Assembly: GCF_025145285.1 (NCBI RefSeq)
Contig: NZ_CP102251.1
Span: 2,356,001-2,420,000, forward strand
DNA from: Alistipes onderdonkii
GTDB taxonomy: Bacteria > Bacteroidota > Bacteroidia > Bacteroidales > Rikenellaceae
DNA: 64,000 nucleotides
Direction of reading: 5' to 3'
Part shown: positions 54,041 to 63,285 of the stretch, in pieces
Position numbering within the stretch: the stretch's first letter is position 1
How the letters are laid out: each line of letters starts with the position of its first letter
The notes under the pieces: model-generated
What the model was told of the DNA's origin: nothing
What the model saw: the letters and a program-made list of their open reading frames with translations, nothing else
The model's database searches: none
Program-made: the position numbers and the translations under genes

Positions 54041-56872
54041 ATGAGGAAACTTTTACTACTGTTTTTATGCACGATTGTCCCGGCTGTCGTGTCGGCGCAG
54101 CGTCTCGACGTTACGGGACGGGTGCTTGTAAAGGATACCGGCAAGCCGATCGGACAAGCAGTCGTCGAATTGCCGCAGTCCGGATTGTGGGCCGTGGCCG
54201 ATGCCGACGGAAACTTCACGGTGAAGGGAGTCCCGGCCGGGGAAACGCGTTTTGTCGTTTCCTGCCTGGGGTTCGTTACCACCGAAGCCGAGGTCGACGT
54301 GCGTATGGGGATGGGGCCGGTCAGGCTTTATGCCCCCGAGGATAACCTGAAACTGGAGAGCGTCGTGGTGACGGCCAAGGAGGCGCCCAACGCCATGGCT
54401 ACGTCGCGTACGATCGGCGGCAATGCCATCGACCACCTGCAAATGGTCAATGCGTCGGACATCTCGGCACTGCTGCCGGGCGGCAAGACGGTCAACCCCG
54501 ACCTGATGAAGGACAATGTCTTCTCGCTGCGCAGCGGCGGGAGCACGGCCGGCAATGCGGCGTTCGGTACGGCCGTCGAAGTCGACGGCGTACGCCTTTC
54601 CACCAATGCTTCGCTGGGCGACCCGACGGGTGCCAGCACACGTAACCTGTCGGCGACCAACATCGAGTCGGTCGAGGTAGTGACCGGCGTACCTTCGGCC
54701 GAATACGGCGACATCTCGTCGGGCGTGGTGAAAATCTCGACCCGCAAGGGCAAGACGCCCTATACGGTGACACTCTCCACCAACCCGCGCACCAAACAGA
54801 TCGCCGCCTCGAAGGGCTTCGACCTGGGTCAAAACCGCGGCGTGCTGAACAGCAACGTCGAGTATACGCGGGCCACGAAGAACCCTGCGTCGCCCTACAC
54901 CTCCTATTCCCGCACGGGGCTGGCGCTCAACTACCAGAATACCTTCGCCAAGGTGCTGCGCTTCAACTTCGGCGTGACGGCCAATATCGGCGGTATGAAT
55001 ACCGAAGACGACCCCGATGCCCAGAAAGGCGAGTGGGAGAAGGTGCGCGACAATGTGCTGCGTGCCAACACCTCGTTCAAATGGCTGCTGAACAGGTCGT
55101 GGATCACGAGCCTGGATTTCGATGCGTCGCTCAACTATACCGACAACCTTGCGCGCAAGCGCACCTATAATCTCAATTCGACCTCCCTTCCGGCCGTCCA
55201 TGCCGAACAGGAAGGGTATTACATCGCCGAGATGCTCCCTCCGGTCTATTATTCGACCAAATACGTCGATTCCAAGCAGCTCGACTATGCGGCCAACCTC
55301 AAGGCCACGTGGGTGCGCAGCTGGGGCGACGTGCACAGCAATGCCAAGGTCGGCGCTTCGTGGCGGGCCAACGGTAATGTCGGGGACGGGGAGTACTATG
55401 CGACTCCCTCCCTCGCGCCTAACGGTTACCGCCCCCGTCCGTATACGGACATCCCCTATATGCATAACCTCGCGGCCTACGTGGAGGAGACGCTGACTGT
55501 GCCGCTGGGGGCGACCACGCTGCAACTGATGGCGGGCCTGCGTGCCGAAAAGACTTTTATCAAAAATACGCAATACGAGAATACGTCGAGCCTCTCGCCG
55601 CGCTTCAACCTGAAATTCCGCATCAACGACCGTCTGACTGTCCGCGGAGGCTGGGGCATCACCGAGAAACTGCCGTCGTTCAACGTGCTTTACCCGCTGC
55701 CCGAATACCGCGATACGCCCGTGTTCGCTACCAACTATGGGTCGGGGCAGAGCGCCTATGTCTACCACACGCAGCCTTACCAGATACTCTACAACGACAA
55801 CCTGAAATGGCAGCGCAACCGCAATTCCGAGGTCGGCGTCGACCTGCGTATCGGGGGTACCTCGATCTCGCTGGTCGGCTATTTCAACCGCACGAAATAC
55901 CCCTATAAGCTGAGCGCCGCCTTCGAGCCGTTCTCCTATAATATGATGGGCGTGCCCTCCACGCTGCCCGACGGGACTGCATACACGATGCCGGCGAACC
56001 CGGCTTTCCGGGTCGACAGCCAGACGGGCGAAATCTTCGTCCGTGACAAGGACAACCCCTCGGCCGGCTGGATCGCCATGCAGACCACTTCCACGAAGCG
56101 GACGTTCGTCAAGAATACCTACCAGAACAACGGTTCGCCCGTAGACCGCATGGGGCTGGAGTTCGTCGTGGAATTCCCGCAGATCAACCCCATCCGCACG
56201 CAGCTGCGGCTTGACGGGGCTTACGGCTATACCAAATACGTCAACGAGGGTGAGGCATGCTACTATCCCTCGACCTCGACCGGCGGCGAGTTCTACCCCT
56301 ATGTGGGGGTTTATCTCGATAACGGGGGCAGCTCCAACGTCACCTACAACGGCCGGAAGCTGCATGCGCTGGATATGAACCTCACGGCCACGACGCATGT
56401 GCCCTCGATCCGTATGATCATCTCGCTGCGGCTCGAAGCCACGCTCGTGAAGCGCTCGCAGAACCTCTCGGAGTACAGGGGGCGCGAATATGCCTTCAAT
56501 GTCGACGAGGATCGTAACCCCACCGGCGGGAGCATCTACGACGGAGACAGCTATACGGCGATCTGGCCTGTGGCCTACATCGACCTCGACGGCAACCGCC
56601 ATCCCTTCACCGATGCCGAGAAGAACGATCCGGCCTTCTCCTCCCTGCTGTTGCGTTCGGGCAATGCCTACTCTTTCAACGGCGACGGTTACGACCCCTA
56701 TTTCTCGGCCAACCTGAGCATCACGAAGGAGATCGGCGACCATGTCTCCGTCTCGTTCTACGCCAATAACTTCACCAATTCGCGGCCCTTCGTCGCGTCG
56801 TACGCCACGGGTGTCAAGGCGGTCTTCACACCCGATTTCTATTACGGACTTACGGTACGTCTTAAATTCTGA
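54041..56872 (+). CDS. TonB-dependent outer-membrane receptor
   Basis: A 943-residue receptor: signal peptide (MRKLLLLFLCTIVPAVVSAQ), carboxypeptidase-regulatory-like domain (about 22-100), plug (about 115-235, with GGKTVNPDLMKDNVFSLRSGG and VPSAEYGDISSGVVKIST) and a long barrel with Tyr/Asn-rich strands, ending VRLKF. It is the first gene of a series with DUF4876, DUF6850 and fimbrillin/FISUMP proteins and has no SusD partner. The substrate is unknown; the partner set suggests a cofactor, metal complex or peptide rather than a polysaccharide. Confidence 0.92.
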   Translation: MRKLLLLFLCTIVPAVVSAQRLDVTGRVLVKDTGKPIGQAVVELPQSGLWAVADADGNFTVKGVPAGETRFVVSCLGFVTTEAEVDVRMGMGPVRLYAPEDNLKLESVVVTAKEAPNAMATSRTIGGNAIDHLQMVNASDISALLPGGKTVNPDLMKDNVFSLRSGGSTAGNAAFGTAVEVDGVRLSTNASLGDPTGASTRNLSATNIESVEVVTGVPSAEYGDISSGVVKISTRKGKTPYTVTLSTNPRTKQIAASKGFDLGQNRGVLNSNVEYTRATKNPASPYTSYSRTGLALNYQNTFAKVLRFNFGVTANIGGMNTEDDPDAQKGEWEKVRDNVLRANTSFKWLLNRSWITSLDFDASLNYTDNLARKRTYNLNSTSLPAVHAEQEGYYIAEMLPPVYYSTKYVDSKQLDYAANLKATWVRSWGDVHSNAKVGASWRANGNVGDGEYYATPSLAPNGYRPRPYTDIPYMHNLAAYVEETLTVPLGATTLQLMAGLRAEKTFIKNTQYENTSSLSPRFNLKFRINDRLTVRGGWGITEKLPSFNVLYPLPEYRDTPVFATNYGSGQSAYVYHTQPYQILYNDNLKWQRNRNSEVGVDLRIGGTSISLVGYFNRTKYPYKLSAAFEPFSYNMMGVPSTLPDGTAYTMPANPAFRVDSQTGEIFVRDKDNPSAGWIAMQTTSTKRTFVKNTYQNNGSPVDRMGLEFVVEFPQINPIRTQLRLDGAYGYTKYVNEGEACYYPSTSTGGEFYPYVGVYLDNGGSSNVTYNGRKLHALDMNLTATTHVPSIRMIISLRLEATLVKRSQNLSEYRGREYAFNVDEDRNPTGGSIYDGDSYTAIWPVAYIDLDGNRHPFTDAEKNDPAFSSLLLRSGNAYSFNGDGYDPYFSANLSITKEIGDHVSVSFYANNFTNSRPFVASYATGVKAVFTPDFYYGLTVRLKF

Positions 56873-56877
56873 AAACG

Positions 56878-58110
56878 ATGAGAAAGATACTTTGCATATT
56901 GTCCTGTCTGCTGGTGGCCGGTTGCACGTCGTTCGACAGGAACCCTTACGACGGTGCGCTGCGCGAACTCCGTGTGACGGCCGTGTATCCCGAGGGGTAC
57001 GCCGGCTATCTGCGCGAAGGCGTCGCGGTGAAACTCTCCGACCGCAATACGGGCAATGTTTATACCGCCCTGACCGATGCGCAGGGCCACGCCGGGTTCC
57101 GCGTCGCTGCCGGGCATTACCGTCTCTCGGTGCTCGACCTGCCCGACGATTCGGCGGTATTCAACGGTACGATCGAGCAGGTCGACCTTGTCGGCGAGGA
57201 CAAGGAAGTCGACGTGGCGCTGAAATTTTCCAAGCCGGGTACGATCCTCATCAAGGAGATCTACTCGGGCGGCTGCATGCAGGATCCGCCGGCGACGGGG
57301 ACTTATGCCGACGACAAATATATCATCCTGCACAACAACGGTTTCGAGACCTATTACCTTGACGGGCTGTGCCTGGCGATGGTCGCCCCCTACAACTCGC
57401 AGGCCGCCAATCCCTGGACGAGCACCGACCCTTCGGGCAACATCGTTTTCCGTGATTACGCCGCCGTACCCGACTGTATCTGGATGTTCCCGGGCTCGGG
57501 GACGGATTTCCCGCTGCAACCCGGCGAGGATGCCGTGGTGGCCTACCATGGCGTCGACCATACGCAGACCTATTCCCAGTCGGTGAACCTCAACCGCAAG
57601 GGCTGTTTCGTGCTCTACGACATGGTATACTATCCCGGCAACAAGTTGCACCCCACGCCTGTCCCGGGCGACCAGATCGACCAGGCGCATTACATGAAGG
57701 TGCTGAAAAAGACCGGGACGAATACGGCCGTCGTCTACGTGATCTCGCAGAATTCGCCCGCCGTGATCCTTTTCCGGGCGCCCGAAGGGTTCGATCTGGA
57801 TGCCTATCTGGCCGACGACCTCCAGTCGACGGTTCAGAGCGGCAGCATCACCTATTCGAAGATCCCGTGGGACGACTGGATCGTGGACGGCGTCGAGGTA
57901 TGCAACATGACCGAGGCGACCAAGCACAAACGCCTGCACACCGATGTGGATGCCGGTTACGTCGGCTTCTCGGCCAAGGCGCAGGGACATACCCTGCACC
58001 GGAAGCTGGATGAAGCGGCCACGGCGGCTGCCGGCTTCGAAAGGTACGTGGATACCAATAACTCGTCGAACGATTTTTATGAGCGTGAGACACAATCTTT
58101 GCGAGATTAG
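56878..58110 (+). CDS. DUF4876 lipoprotein
   Basis: A 410-residue lipoprotein (lipobox LLVAGC). An N-terminal transthyretin-like beta-sandwich (about 30-120: LRVTAVYPEGYAGYLREGVAV, ALTDAQGHAGFRVAAGHY) precedes the DUF4876 region, with GTILIKEIYSGGC, DKYIILHNNG and SVNLNRKGCFVLYDMVYYPGN resembling a lamin-tail-like fold. It starts 5 bases after the receptor stop. It is a candidate surface substrate-binding partner of the receptor, by analogy with SusD-like or XusB-like lipoproteins; its function is not established. Confidence 0.88.
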   Translation: MRKILCILSCLLVAGCTSFDRNPYDGALRELRVTAVYPEGYAGYLREGVAVKLSDRNTGNVYTALTDAQGHAGFRVAAGHYRLSVLDLPDDSAVFNGTIEQVDLVGEDKEVDVALKFSKPGTILIKEIYSGGCMQDPPATGTYADDKYIILHNNGFETYYLDGLCLAMVAPYNSQAANPWTSTDPSGNIVFRDYAAVPDCIWMFPGSGTDFPLQPGEDAVVAYHGVDHTQTYSQSVNLNRKGCFVLYDMVYYPGNKLHPTPVPGDQIDQAHYMKVLKKTGTNTAVVYVISQNSPAVILFRAPEGFDLDAYLADDLQSTVQSGSITYSKIPWDDWIVDGVEVCNMTEATKHKRLHTDVDAGYVGFSAKAQGHTLHRKLDEAATAAAGFERYVDTNNSSNDFYERETQSLRD

Positions 58111-58113
58111 CCT

Positions 58114-59613
58114 ATGAGACGGATTTTAACGATACTGATGTTGGCCGCCGTCTCTGCTGCCACGGCGCAGGAGCGTTTCGACTATATTTTCCGCCGCAAC
58201 CCCTGGAACGGCGGCCCGAACGCTGCGGGTATCCGGCAGGACTCCCTGAGCCGTTCCTATGCCGAAATCTATTTCACCAAGGAGAACGGCGGGCTTACGG
58301 GCCACTCCGCGTCGGACGACAGCTGGAATGCCGGGGCGAAAACCGAGTCGGTGCGCCACCTGAAGAAGGTCTCGTTCGCGGGCGGGTTCGGCTACGACTA
58401 TTTCGACGGCCGCAACATGTGCGGCTCGATGTTCACCGAACCGGGGTATTATCCGGTGGACATCCTCGAATTTACGCCGGGGCGCAAGGTGCGCGAGGAT
58501 TATACCTTCACGGGCGGTATGTCGGCCGTGCTGGGCAACCGGTGGACGGGCGGCCTGCGCGTAGAGTTCGAAGCCCGCAACTATGCCAAGCGCAAAGACC
58601 TGCGCCATAAGAACACACGGCTGGATTTCGAATTTTCACCCGGTATAATGTACCACGCGGGGCGTTTTGCCGCCGGTGCGGTCTATATCGTGGGTACGAA
58701 CAGCGAGAAGGTCGATGCGGAAGGCGTGGGCCCCGGTGCCGATCTGTACGAGGCATTCTTCGACCGGGGACTGCTCTACGGGTCGCTGGAGAAGTGGGGG
58801 AGCACCGACATACACCTCTCGACCAACGGCGTTTCGGGATTCCCCGTCCGCGAGAATACGCAGGGGGCGGGCGTCCAGTTGCAATACGGGCCGTTCTATG
58901 CCGACGTCGCCTACCGTAACAGGCAGGGCGAGACGGGCGAGAGCCGCATTATCTGGCATCTGTTCGAAACGCACCAGGTGACGGCGAACGCCGCCCTGTC
59001 GCTGGGAACGGCACTGCGCAGGCATTTCGTGCGCGTGAATCTCGACTGGCAGACGCTCCGCACCGACGAGAACATCATCACCACCGAGACCATCAACGGC
59101 GTGCAGACCATCACCATACACGGTTCGACACCGACTTTCGGGCGCAAGGGGCTCGACCTTGGGGGCGAATACGAGTTCGTGGCACCGCATACGGATTTGC
59201 GTGCCGGGGTCGGTTATTCGCAGCTCAACCGCGAATCGACGCTGATGTACCCCTATGTCAAGGGGCAGAAGCTCCACTTTACCAAGATATATGCCTCGCT
59301 GATCCGCACGTTCGGCCTCTGGGAGCTGACCCTCGCGGCGGATTACCGCCTGGGAGGTTTCTCGGAGTGTGAAACGCAGTTCGAAACCCCCGGCGTGCAG
59401 CCGGGCGAATATCCCGGGCAGCTGACCGCTTACTACGATTACGAAAACGAATACCTCACGGCCAAACGGCTGGGGGCGGCGCTCGGGCTGCGGCGCAATA
59501 TCAAACGGTTCTATGTCGACGTGTTCGCGCGTTACGAACACGGTTTCGGACTGGAATACGTCGCGCAGCCCAACCGGGTCGCGGCGACGCTGAGTGTAGG
59601 ATATAATTTTTAA
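58114..59613 (+). CDS. DUF6850 outer-membrane beta-barrel protein
   Basis: A 499-residue exported protein (signal peptide ending AATAQ) whose alternating amphipathic strands with Tyr/Phe/Arg and a final aromatic residue (LSVGYNF) indicate an outer-membrane barrel. It matches the DUF6850 family, which regularly accompanies DUF4876 and TonB receptors in Bacteroidetes. It starts 3 bases after the DUF4876 gene. It may be a second channel or an accessory to the receptor. Function unknown. Confidence 0.85.
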   Translation: MRRILTILMLAAVSAATAQERFDYIFRRNPWNGGPNAAGIRQDSLSRSYAEIYFTKENGGLTGHSASDDSWNAGAKTESVRHLKKVSFAGGFGYDYFDGRNMCGSMFTEPGYYPVDILEFTPGRKVREDYTFTGGMSAVLGNRWTGGLRVEFEARNYAKRKDLRHKNTRLDFEFSPGIMYHAGRFAAGAVYIVGTNSEKVDAEGVGPGADLYEAFFDRGLLYGSLEKWGSTDIHLSTNGVSGFPVRENTQGAGVQLQYGPFYADVAYRNRQGETGESRIIWHLFETHQVTANAALSLGTALRRHFVRVNLDWQTLRTDENIITTETINGVQTITIHGSTPTFGRKGLDLGGEYEFVAPHTDLRAGVGYSQLNRESTLMYPYVKGQKLHFTKIYASLIRTFGLWELTLAADYRLGGFSECETQFETPGVQPGEYPGQLTAYYDYENEYLTAKRLGAALGLRRNIKRFYVDVFARYEHGFGLEYVAQPNRVAATLSVGYNF

Positions 59614-59630
59614 ATTCAAAAGGATAGATT

Positions 59631-61235
59631 ATGAAAAAGATTTTGACATTGATGGCAGTCGCGGCGATGGCTTTCACCGCCTGCTCGAAGGAAGAAAGCA
59701 CCGGAACGGGCGACAAGCAGGTGCGCATCACCCCGACGATCGCCAACCCTGCGCTGACGCCGGCAAGCATGTCGTCCGGCACGCGGGCGACGGACACCGA
59801 TTTCGAGCTGAACGACAAGGTCGGCCTCACGATCACGATGACGGCGGACGGTTCGGCGTTCGTGGCGAACAAAGAGATGTCGTTCGACGGCACGGACTTC
59901 AAGACCGAGGGTTTCCTCTGGTACGAAGATGTCAACGCCACCTCGACGCTCTTCGCCTATTATCCCTACCAGGCCGGTGCCGCGGCGCCTGCGGAGTTTT
60001 CGGTAAAGGCGGATCAGAGCGGTGTGAACTACACGGCTTCCGACCTGATCGTGGCCGTGAAGACGGGGGTCAAGCCCACGCTGTCGTCCACGCAGATGAC
60101 CTTCAAGCACAAAATGTCGCGGATCGTCATCAGCGTGACCAACGAATCGGGTTTCGACATCCGGGACATCGTCATCAAGGGTGCTGTCGGCACCGGTGTG
60201 CTCGATCCTGCCACGGGCGATTTTACGGCCAAGGCGGGTGCCGAGGCATCCGACGTGACCGCCAATACGGCTACTGCCGAGAAAGTTTACTACGCGCTGC
60301 TGGTGCCGCAGAACGGTGTGCAGCTCAAGGTTACGGTCACCACGGCCGATGGTAAGATGCGTACGCAGACGCTCGGCACGACCGACCTCAAGTCGGGTGA
60401 GAACCGCCGCATGGACTGCAACGTGCAGCCGGCTGACATTCAGGTGAAATTCAGCGGCCCGATCGCGGGCTGGGTCGACGGAGACGACCTGCTGCCGGAC
60501 GGCGACGGCGAAGTGGAGACCCCGACCGTCGAGTGGGGCGGCGTGAAGTACAAGATCGTCACGCTCAAGGACGGCCGCACGTGGATGGCCGAGAACCTGC
60601 GCTATGTTCCCGAAGGCAAAACCATATCGAGCGACCCGAAGGACGGCAACGGGGTGTGGTACCCCTGCAACCTCTCGAAAGCCGCCGACCCGTCGTTGAC
60701 TGAGACCGCGGGCCTGCTGTACAGCTATCCCGTGATGCTGGGAATGACCGACGAGATGACGGGCACCAATTTCGACCAATACGAGGGTGCGCAGGGTATT
60801 TGCCCCGACGGGTGGCATATCCCGACGATGGCCGAGTGGCTCAAGCTGGCGGGTGTCGGCAGCGGCAGCCTGTCCGACCCGACGTCGCCCTATTTCGACA
60901 AGACGCAGAGCGGCGGTTCGATTGCTGCGCTCAACAAGGACGGTTTCAATATTGCGGGCTGCGGCTATATCAATGCGGCGAGCGCCACGGCGACCCCGGC
61001 CTATATGGCCACGGTCTCGGCTGTCGACGCTTCGGCGTTCGGCATGGGATATTTCCCCAGCTCGACGGGTTACAAGGTTACTTACAATACGGCCGACGAT
61101 CCGGAAAGCGGCATCAAGAACATCCAGTATTATGCCGGCATGATAACTTACAACAAGAGTTACAATCGCATGACAATCGCTTACCAGGGTGGTTATTGCG
61201 CCGCTCCCGTCCGCTGTATCAAGGACAAGGAGTGA
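59631..61235 (+). CDS. Fimbrillin-like lipoprotein with C-terminal FISUMP domain
   Basis: A 534-residue lipoprotein (lipobox AMAFTAC followed by SKEE). The N-terminal half (about 25-275) is fimbrillin-like (FELNDKVGLTI, FLWYEDVNATSTLFAYYPYQ, LTFKHKMSRI-like segment at TQMTFKHKMSRIVISV). The C-terminal half (about 300-534) is the FISUMP domain with DGRTWMAENLRY, CPDGWHIPTMAEW and a closing APVRCIKD. Such proteins are surface-exposed and often adhesive or glycan-binding. It lies 17 bases after the DUF6850 gene in the receptor operon, so it may be a surface accessory of the uptake system. Confidence 0.9.
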   Translation: MKKILTLMAVAAMAFTACSKEESTGTGDKQVRITPTIANPALTPASMSSGTRATDTDFELNDKVGLTITMTADGSAFVANKEMSFDGTDFKTEGFLWYEDVNATSTLFAYYPYQAGAAAPAEFSVKADQSGVNYTASDLIVAVKTGVKPTLSSTQMTFKHKMSRIVISVTNESGFDIRDIVIKGAVGTGVLDPATGDFTAKAGAEASDVTANTATAEKVYYALLVPQNGVQLKVTVTTADGKMRTQTLGTTDLKSGENRRMDCNVQPADIQVKFSGPIAGWVDGDDLLPDGDGEVETPTVEWGGVKYKIVTLKDGRTWMAENLRYVPEGKTISSDPKDGNGVWYPCNLSKAADPSLTETAGLLYSYPVMLGMTDEMTGTNFDQYEGAQGICPDGWHIPTMAEWLKLAGVGSGSLSDPTSPYFDKTQSGGSIAALNKDGFNIAGCGYINAASATATPAYMATVSAVDASAFGMGYFPSSTGYKVTYNTADDPESGIKNIQYYAGMITYNKSYNRMTIAYQGGYCAAPVRCIKDKE

Positions 61236-61281
61236 TCCTCACCCCCGCACACACAAACACACACAACACAAACAACAATAA

Positions 61282-63234
61282 ATGAAACGTAAACCTAATT
61301 ATCTGAAGCACCTGCTGCAATGGGGCGTACTGGCCGCCATTGCGGGCACGGTGCTTTGGGCCAAATTGAGCGACAAACCCGTCGATGTCGAGGCATATTG
61401 TCCTTTCGGCGGGTTGCAGGCTTTCGGTACCTATGTGGTGAACAACTCGCTGGCCTGCTCGATGTCGATGCTCCAGATCATGATGGGCCTCGTGCTCGCC
61501 GTGGGAGTGATTCTGTTCAGCAAACTTTTTTGCGGATACCTCTGTCCGCTGGGCACCGTCGGCGAGTGGATGGGGCGTGCCGGGAAAAAACTGCACCTGC
61601 AGGTCGATGTCCCTTCGGGCAGCGTCGTCGACAAACTGCTGCGCGTGGTGAAGTACGTGCTGCTCTTCACGATCCTCTATTTCACGCTCTCGTCGAGCGA
61701 GCTGTTCTGCAAGAAACTCGACCCGTTCTATGCCGTGGCTACGGGTTTCAAGGGCGAAATCGTGCTTTGGATGTCGCTCACGAGCCTTGCGCTGCTGCTC
61801 CTGGGCGGCTTCGTGGTGAAGATGTTCTGGTGCAAGTATATCTGTCCGCTGGGAGCTGCCAGCAACATTTTCAAATTCACGCTGCTGTTCGTGATCGCCG
61901 CCCTCGGCGGCTGGGCGCTCGGTGCGCTGGGCGTTGCGAACGCATGGGTATGGACGATCGGCGGCGCATGTCTTGCCGCCTATATCGTCGAGATCGCCAA
62001 GATGCGCAGCTGCACCTTCCCCCTGATGTACATCAAGCGGGACTTGAACACCTGCAATAATTGCGGACTGTGCGAAAAGAAATGTCCCTACCAGCTTCCG
62101 ATCCATGACTATGTGAAGGTGAAGCATGTCGACTGTACGTTGTGCGGCAACTGCATCGGTGCGTGTGCCAAGGATGCCTTGCAGGTCAACGGCCGCCGTT
62201 CGCTGCGCTGGGTGCCCGGGTTGCTGGCCGTGGTGCTCTTCTTCCTGGCCATATGGCTGGGTTCCACCATGGAACTGCCGACGATCGACGAGAAGTGGGG
62301 CGACTACGAGAAGGTCGAGAACCTGCAGACGTTCGAGATGGAGGGCTTGCAGACGATCAAGTGCTTCGGTTCGTCGAAGGCTTTTTCGGCCAAGATGCAG
62401 GCCGTGCAGGGCGTATACGGCGTCAAGACCTTCGTACGCCGCCATGGTGTCGAGGTGCTTTACGACCCGGCTGCCACCGATACGCTGAAGATACAGGCTG
62501 CGATCTTTGCGCCGACGCTGCGCAAATATGCCATGCCGGGCGAGCAGGTGCCGATGCTCGACGTGGTGAAGCTCGGCGTCGAAGGGCTCCACGACCGGAT
62601 GGATATGATCTATTTCGGCATGGTGCTCCAGAAGATCGAGGGAGTCTACGGCTTCACGTCGGAGTTCGCCTGTCCGGTGGATGTGACGGTCTACGTCGAT
62701 CCGGCTGCCGGTATTACCGAAAAGATGTTCGGGGAGGCGATCGACGCCAAGGAACTGGTCATCCCGACCAAGGAGAGCGAGAAGGTGATCCCGATGCATA
62801 CGGTGCTTAAAAGCTATGCGGTCGCCGGACAGGTTTCGCGTGAAGAGTTTGCGCAGATCATGTTCCGCGATGTGGAGAAGCTCGCGGGCAGGTTCGTTGC
62901 CAACCAGGAGAAGTGGGGGGACGACGAGCAGTTCCCCAAGGCGGTCTACGAGATGGTATTCCCCGGTATCGAGAAGATGCCGATCCGCAATGCGTTCCCC
63001 TATTTCAAGAGCTTCCTTTCGTGTACGGACGGCATCGTGTCCGTGGATTTCGTCCTGCGGGATATGAAGCCCGTGATGCGCATCCGCTATGTGAAGTCGA
63101 TGTGGGACGACGCGAAGCTGTGGAAAGAGGTTTTCCAGGCCGAAAAATGGACGCTGCGCATGGCTGACGGCACCTTCAAGGAGGCTGACCCGCGGCTGAA
63201 GTTCACGACCGAGGGTAAGACCGTCGAAGAGTAA
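61282..63234 (+). CDS. Polytopic 4Fe-4S membrane protein (NapH/YccM-like) with HMA-like repeats
   Basis: A 650-residue inner-membrane redox protein. The N-half has about six helices with CPFGG at residues 40-44, FCGYLCPLGT and WCKYICPLGA, then two ferredoxin motifs CNNCGLCEKKCP (from Cys258) and CTLCGNCIGACA (from Cys285), as in NapH/NosR/YccM proteins that pass electrons across the membrane. After a further helix (about 305-325) the C-half holds two or three ferredoxin-fold HMA-like repeats, with shared QGVYGVK/EGVYGFT turns (about 347-415 and 430-495, possibly 560-620), but no CxxC. It starts 46 bases after the fimbrillin gene and probably belongs to the same operon. Confidence 0.88.
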   Translation: MKRKPNYLKHLLQWGVLAAIAGTVLWAKLSDKPVDVEAYCPFGGLQAFGTYVVNNSLACSMSMLQIMMGLVLAVGVILFSKLFCGYLCPLGTVGEWMGRAGKKLHLQVDVPSGSVVDKLLRVVKYVLLFTILYFTLSSSELFCKKLDPFYAVATGFKGEIVLWMSLTSLALLLLGGFVVKMFWCKYICPLGAASNIFKFTLLFVIAALGGWALGALGVANAWVWTIGGACLAAYIVEIAKMRSCTFPLMYIKRDLNTCNNCGLCEKKCPYQLPIHDYVKVKHVDCTLCGNCIGACAKDALQVNGRRSLRWVPGLLAVVLFFLAIWLGSTMELPTIDEKWGDYEKVENLQTFEMEGLQTIKCFGSSKAFSAKMQAVQGVYGVKTFVRRHGVEVLYDPAATDTLKIQAAIFAPTLRKYAMPGEQVPMLDVVKLGVEGLHDRMDMIYFGMVLQKIEGVYGFTSEFACPVDVTVYVDPAAGITEKMFGEAIDAKELVIPTKESEKVIPMHTVLKSYAVAGQVSREEFAQIMFRDVEKLAGRFVANQEKWGDDEQFPKAVYEMVFPGIEKMPIRNAFPYFKSFLSCTDGIVSVDFVLRDMKPVMRIRYVKSMWDDAKLWKEVFQAEKWTLRMADGTFKEADPRLKFTTEGKTVEE

Positions 63235-63245
63235 CCCTAAACTCA

Positions 63246-63279
63246 ACGGGAGGGCGTCGGCGACGGTGCCCTCCCGTTT
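63246..63279 (+). terminator. Terminator before the S46 peptidase gene
   Basis: Perfect 10-bp stem (63246-63255 with 63268-63277) around a 12-base loop. The T tract is short, so read-through is possible. It closes the receptor operon. Confidence 0.7.
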
Positions 63280-63285
63280 ATAAGA

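Noticed and set aside
54065..56743. 892-codon minus-strand frame opposite the second TonB receptor
   Set aside because: Same shadow effect: no domain, no start context, and the plus-strand frame is a complete receptor.
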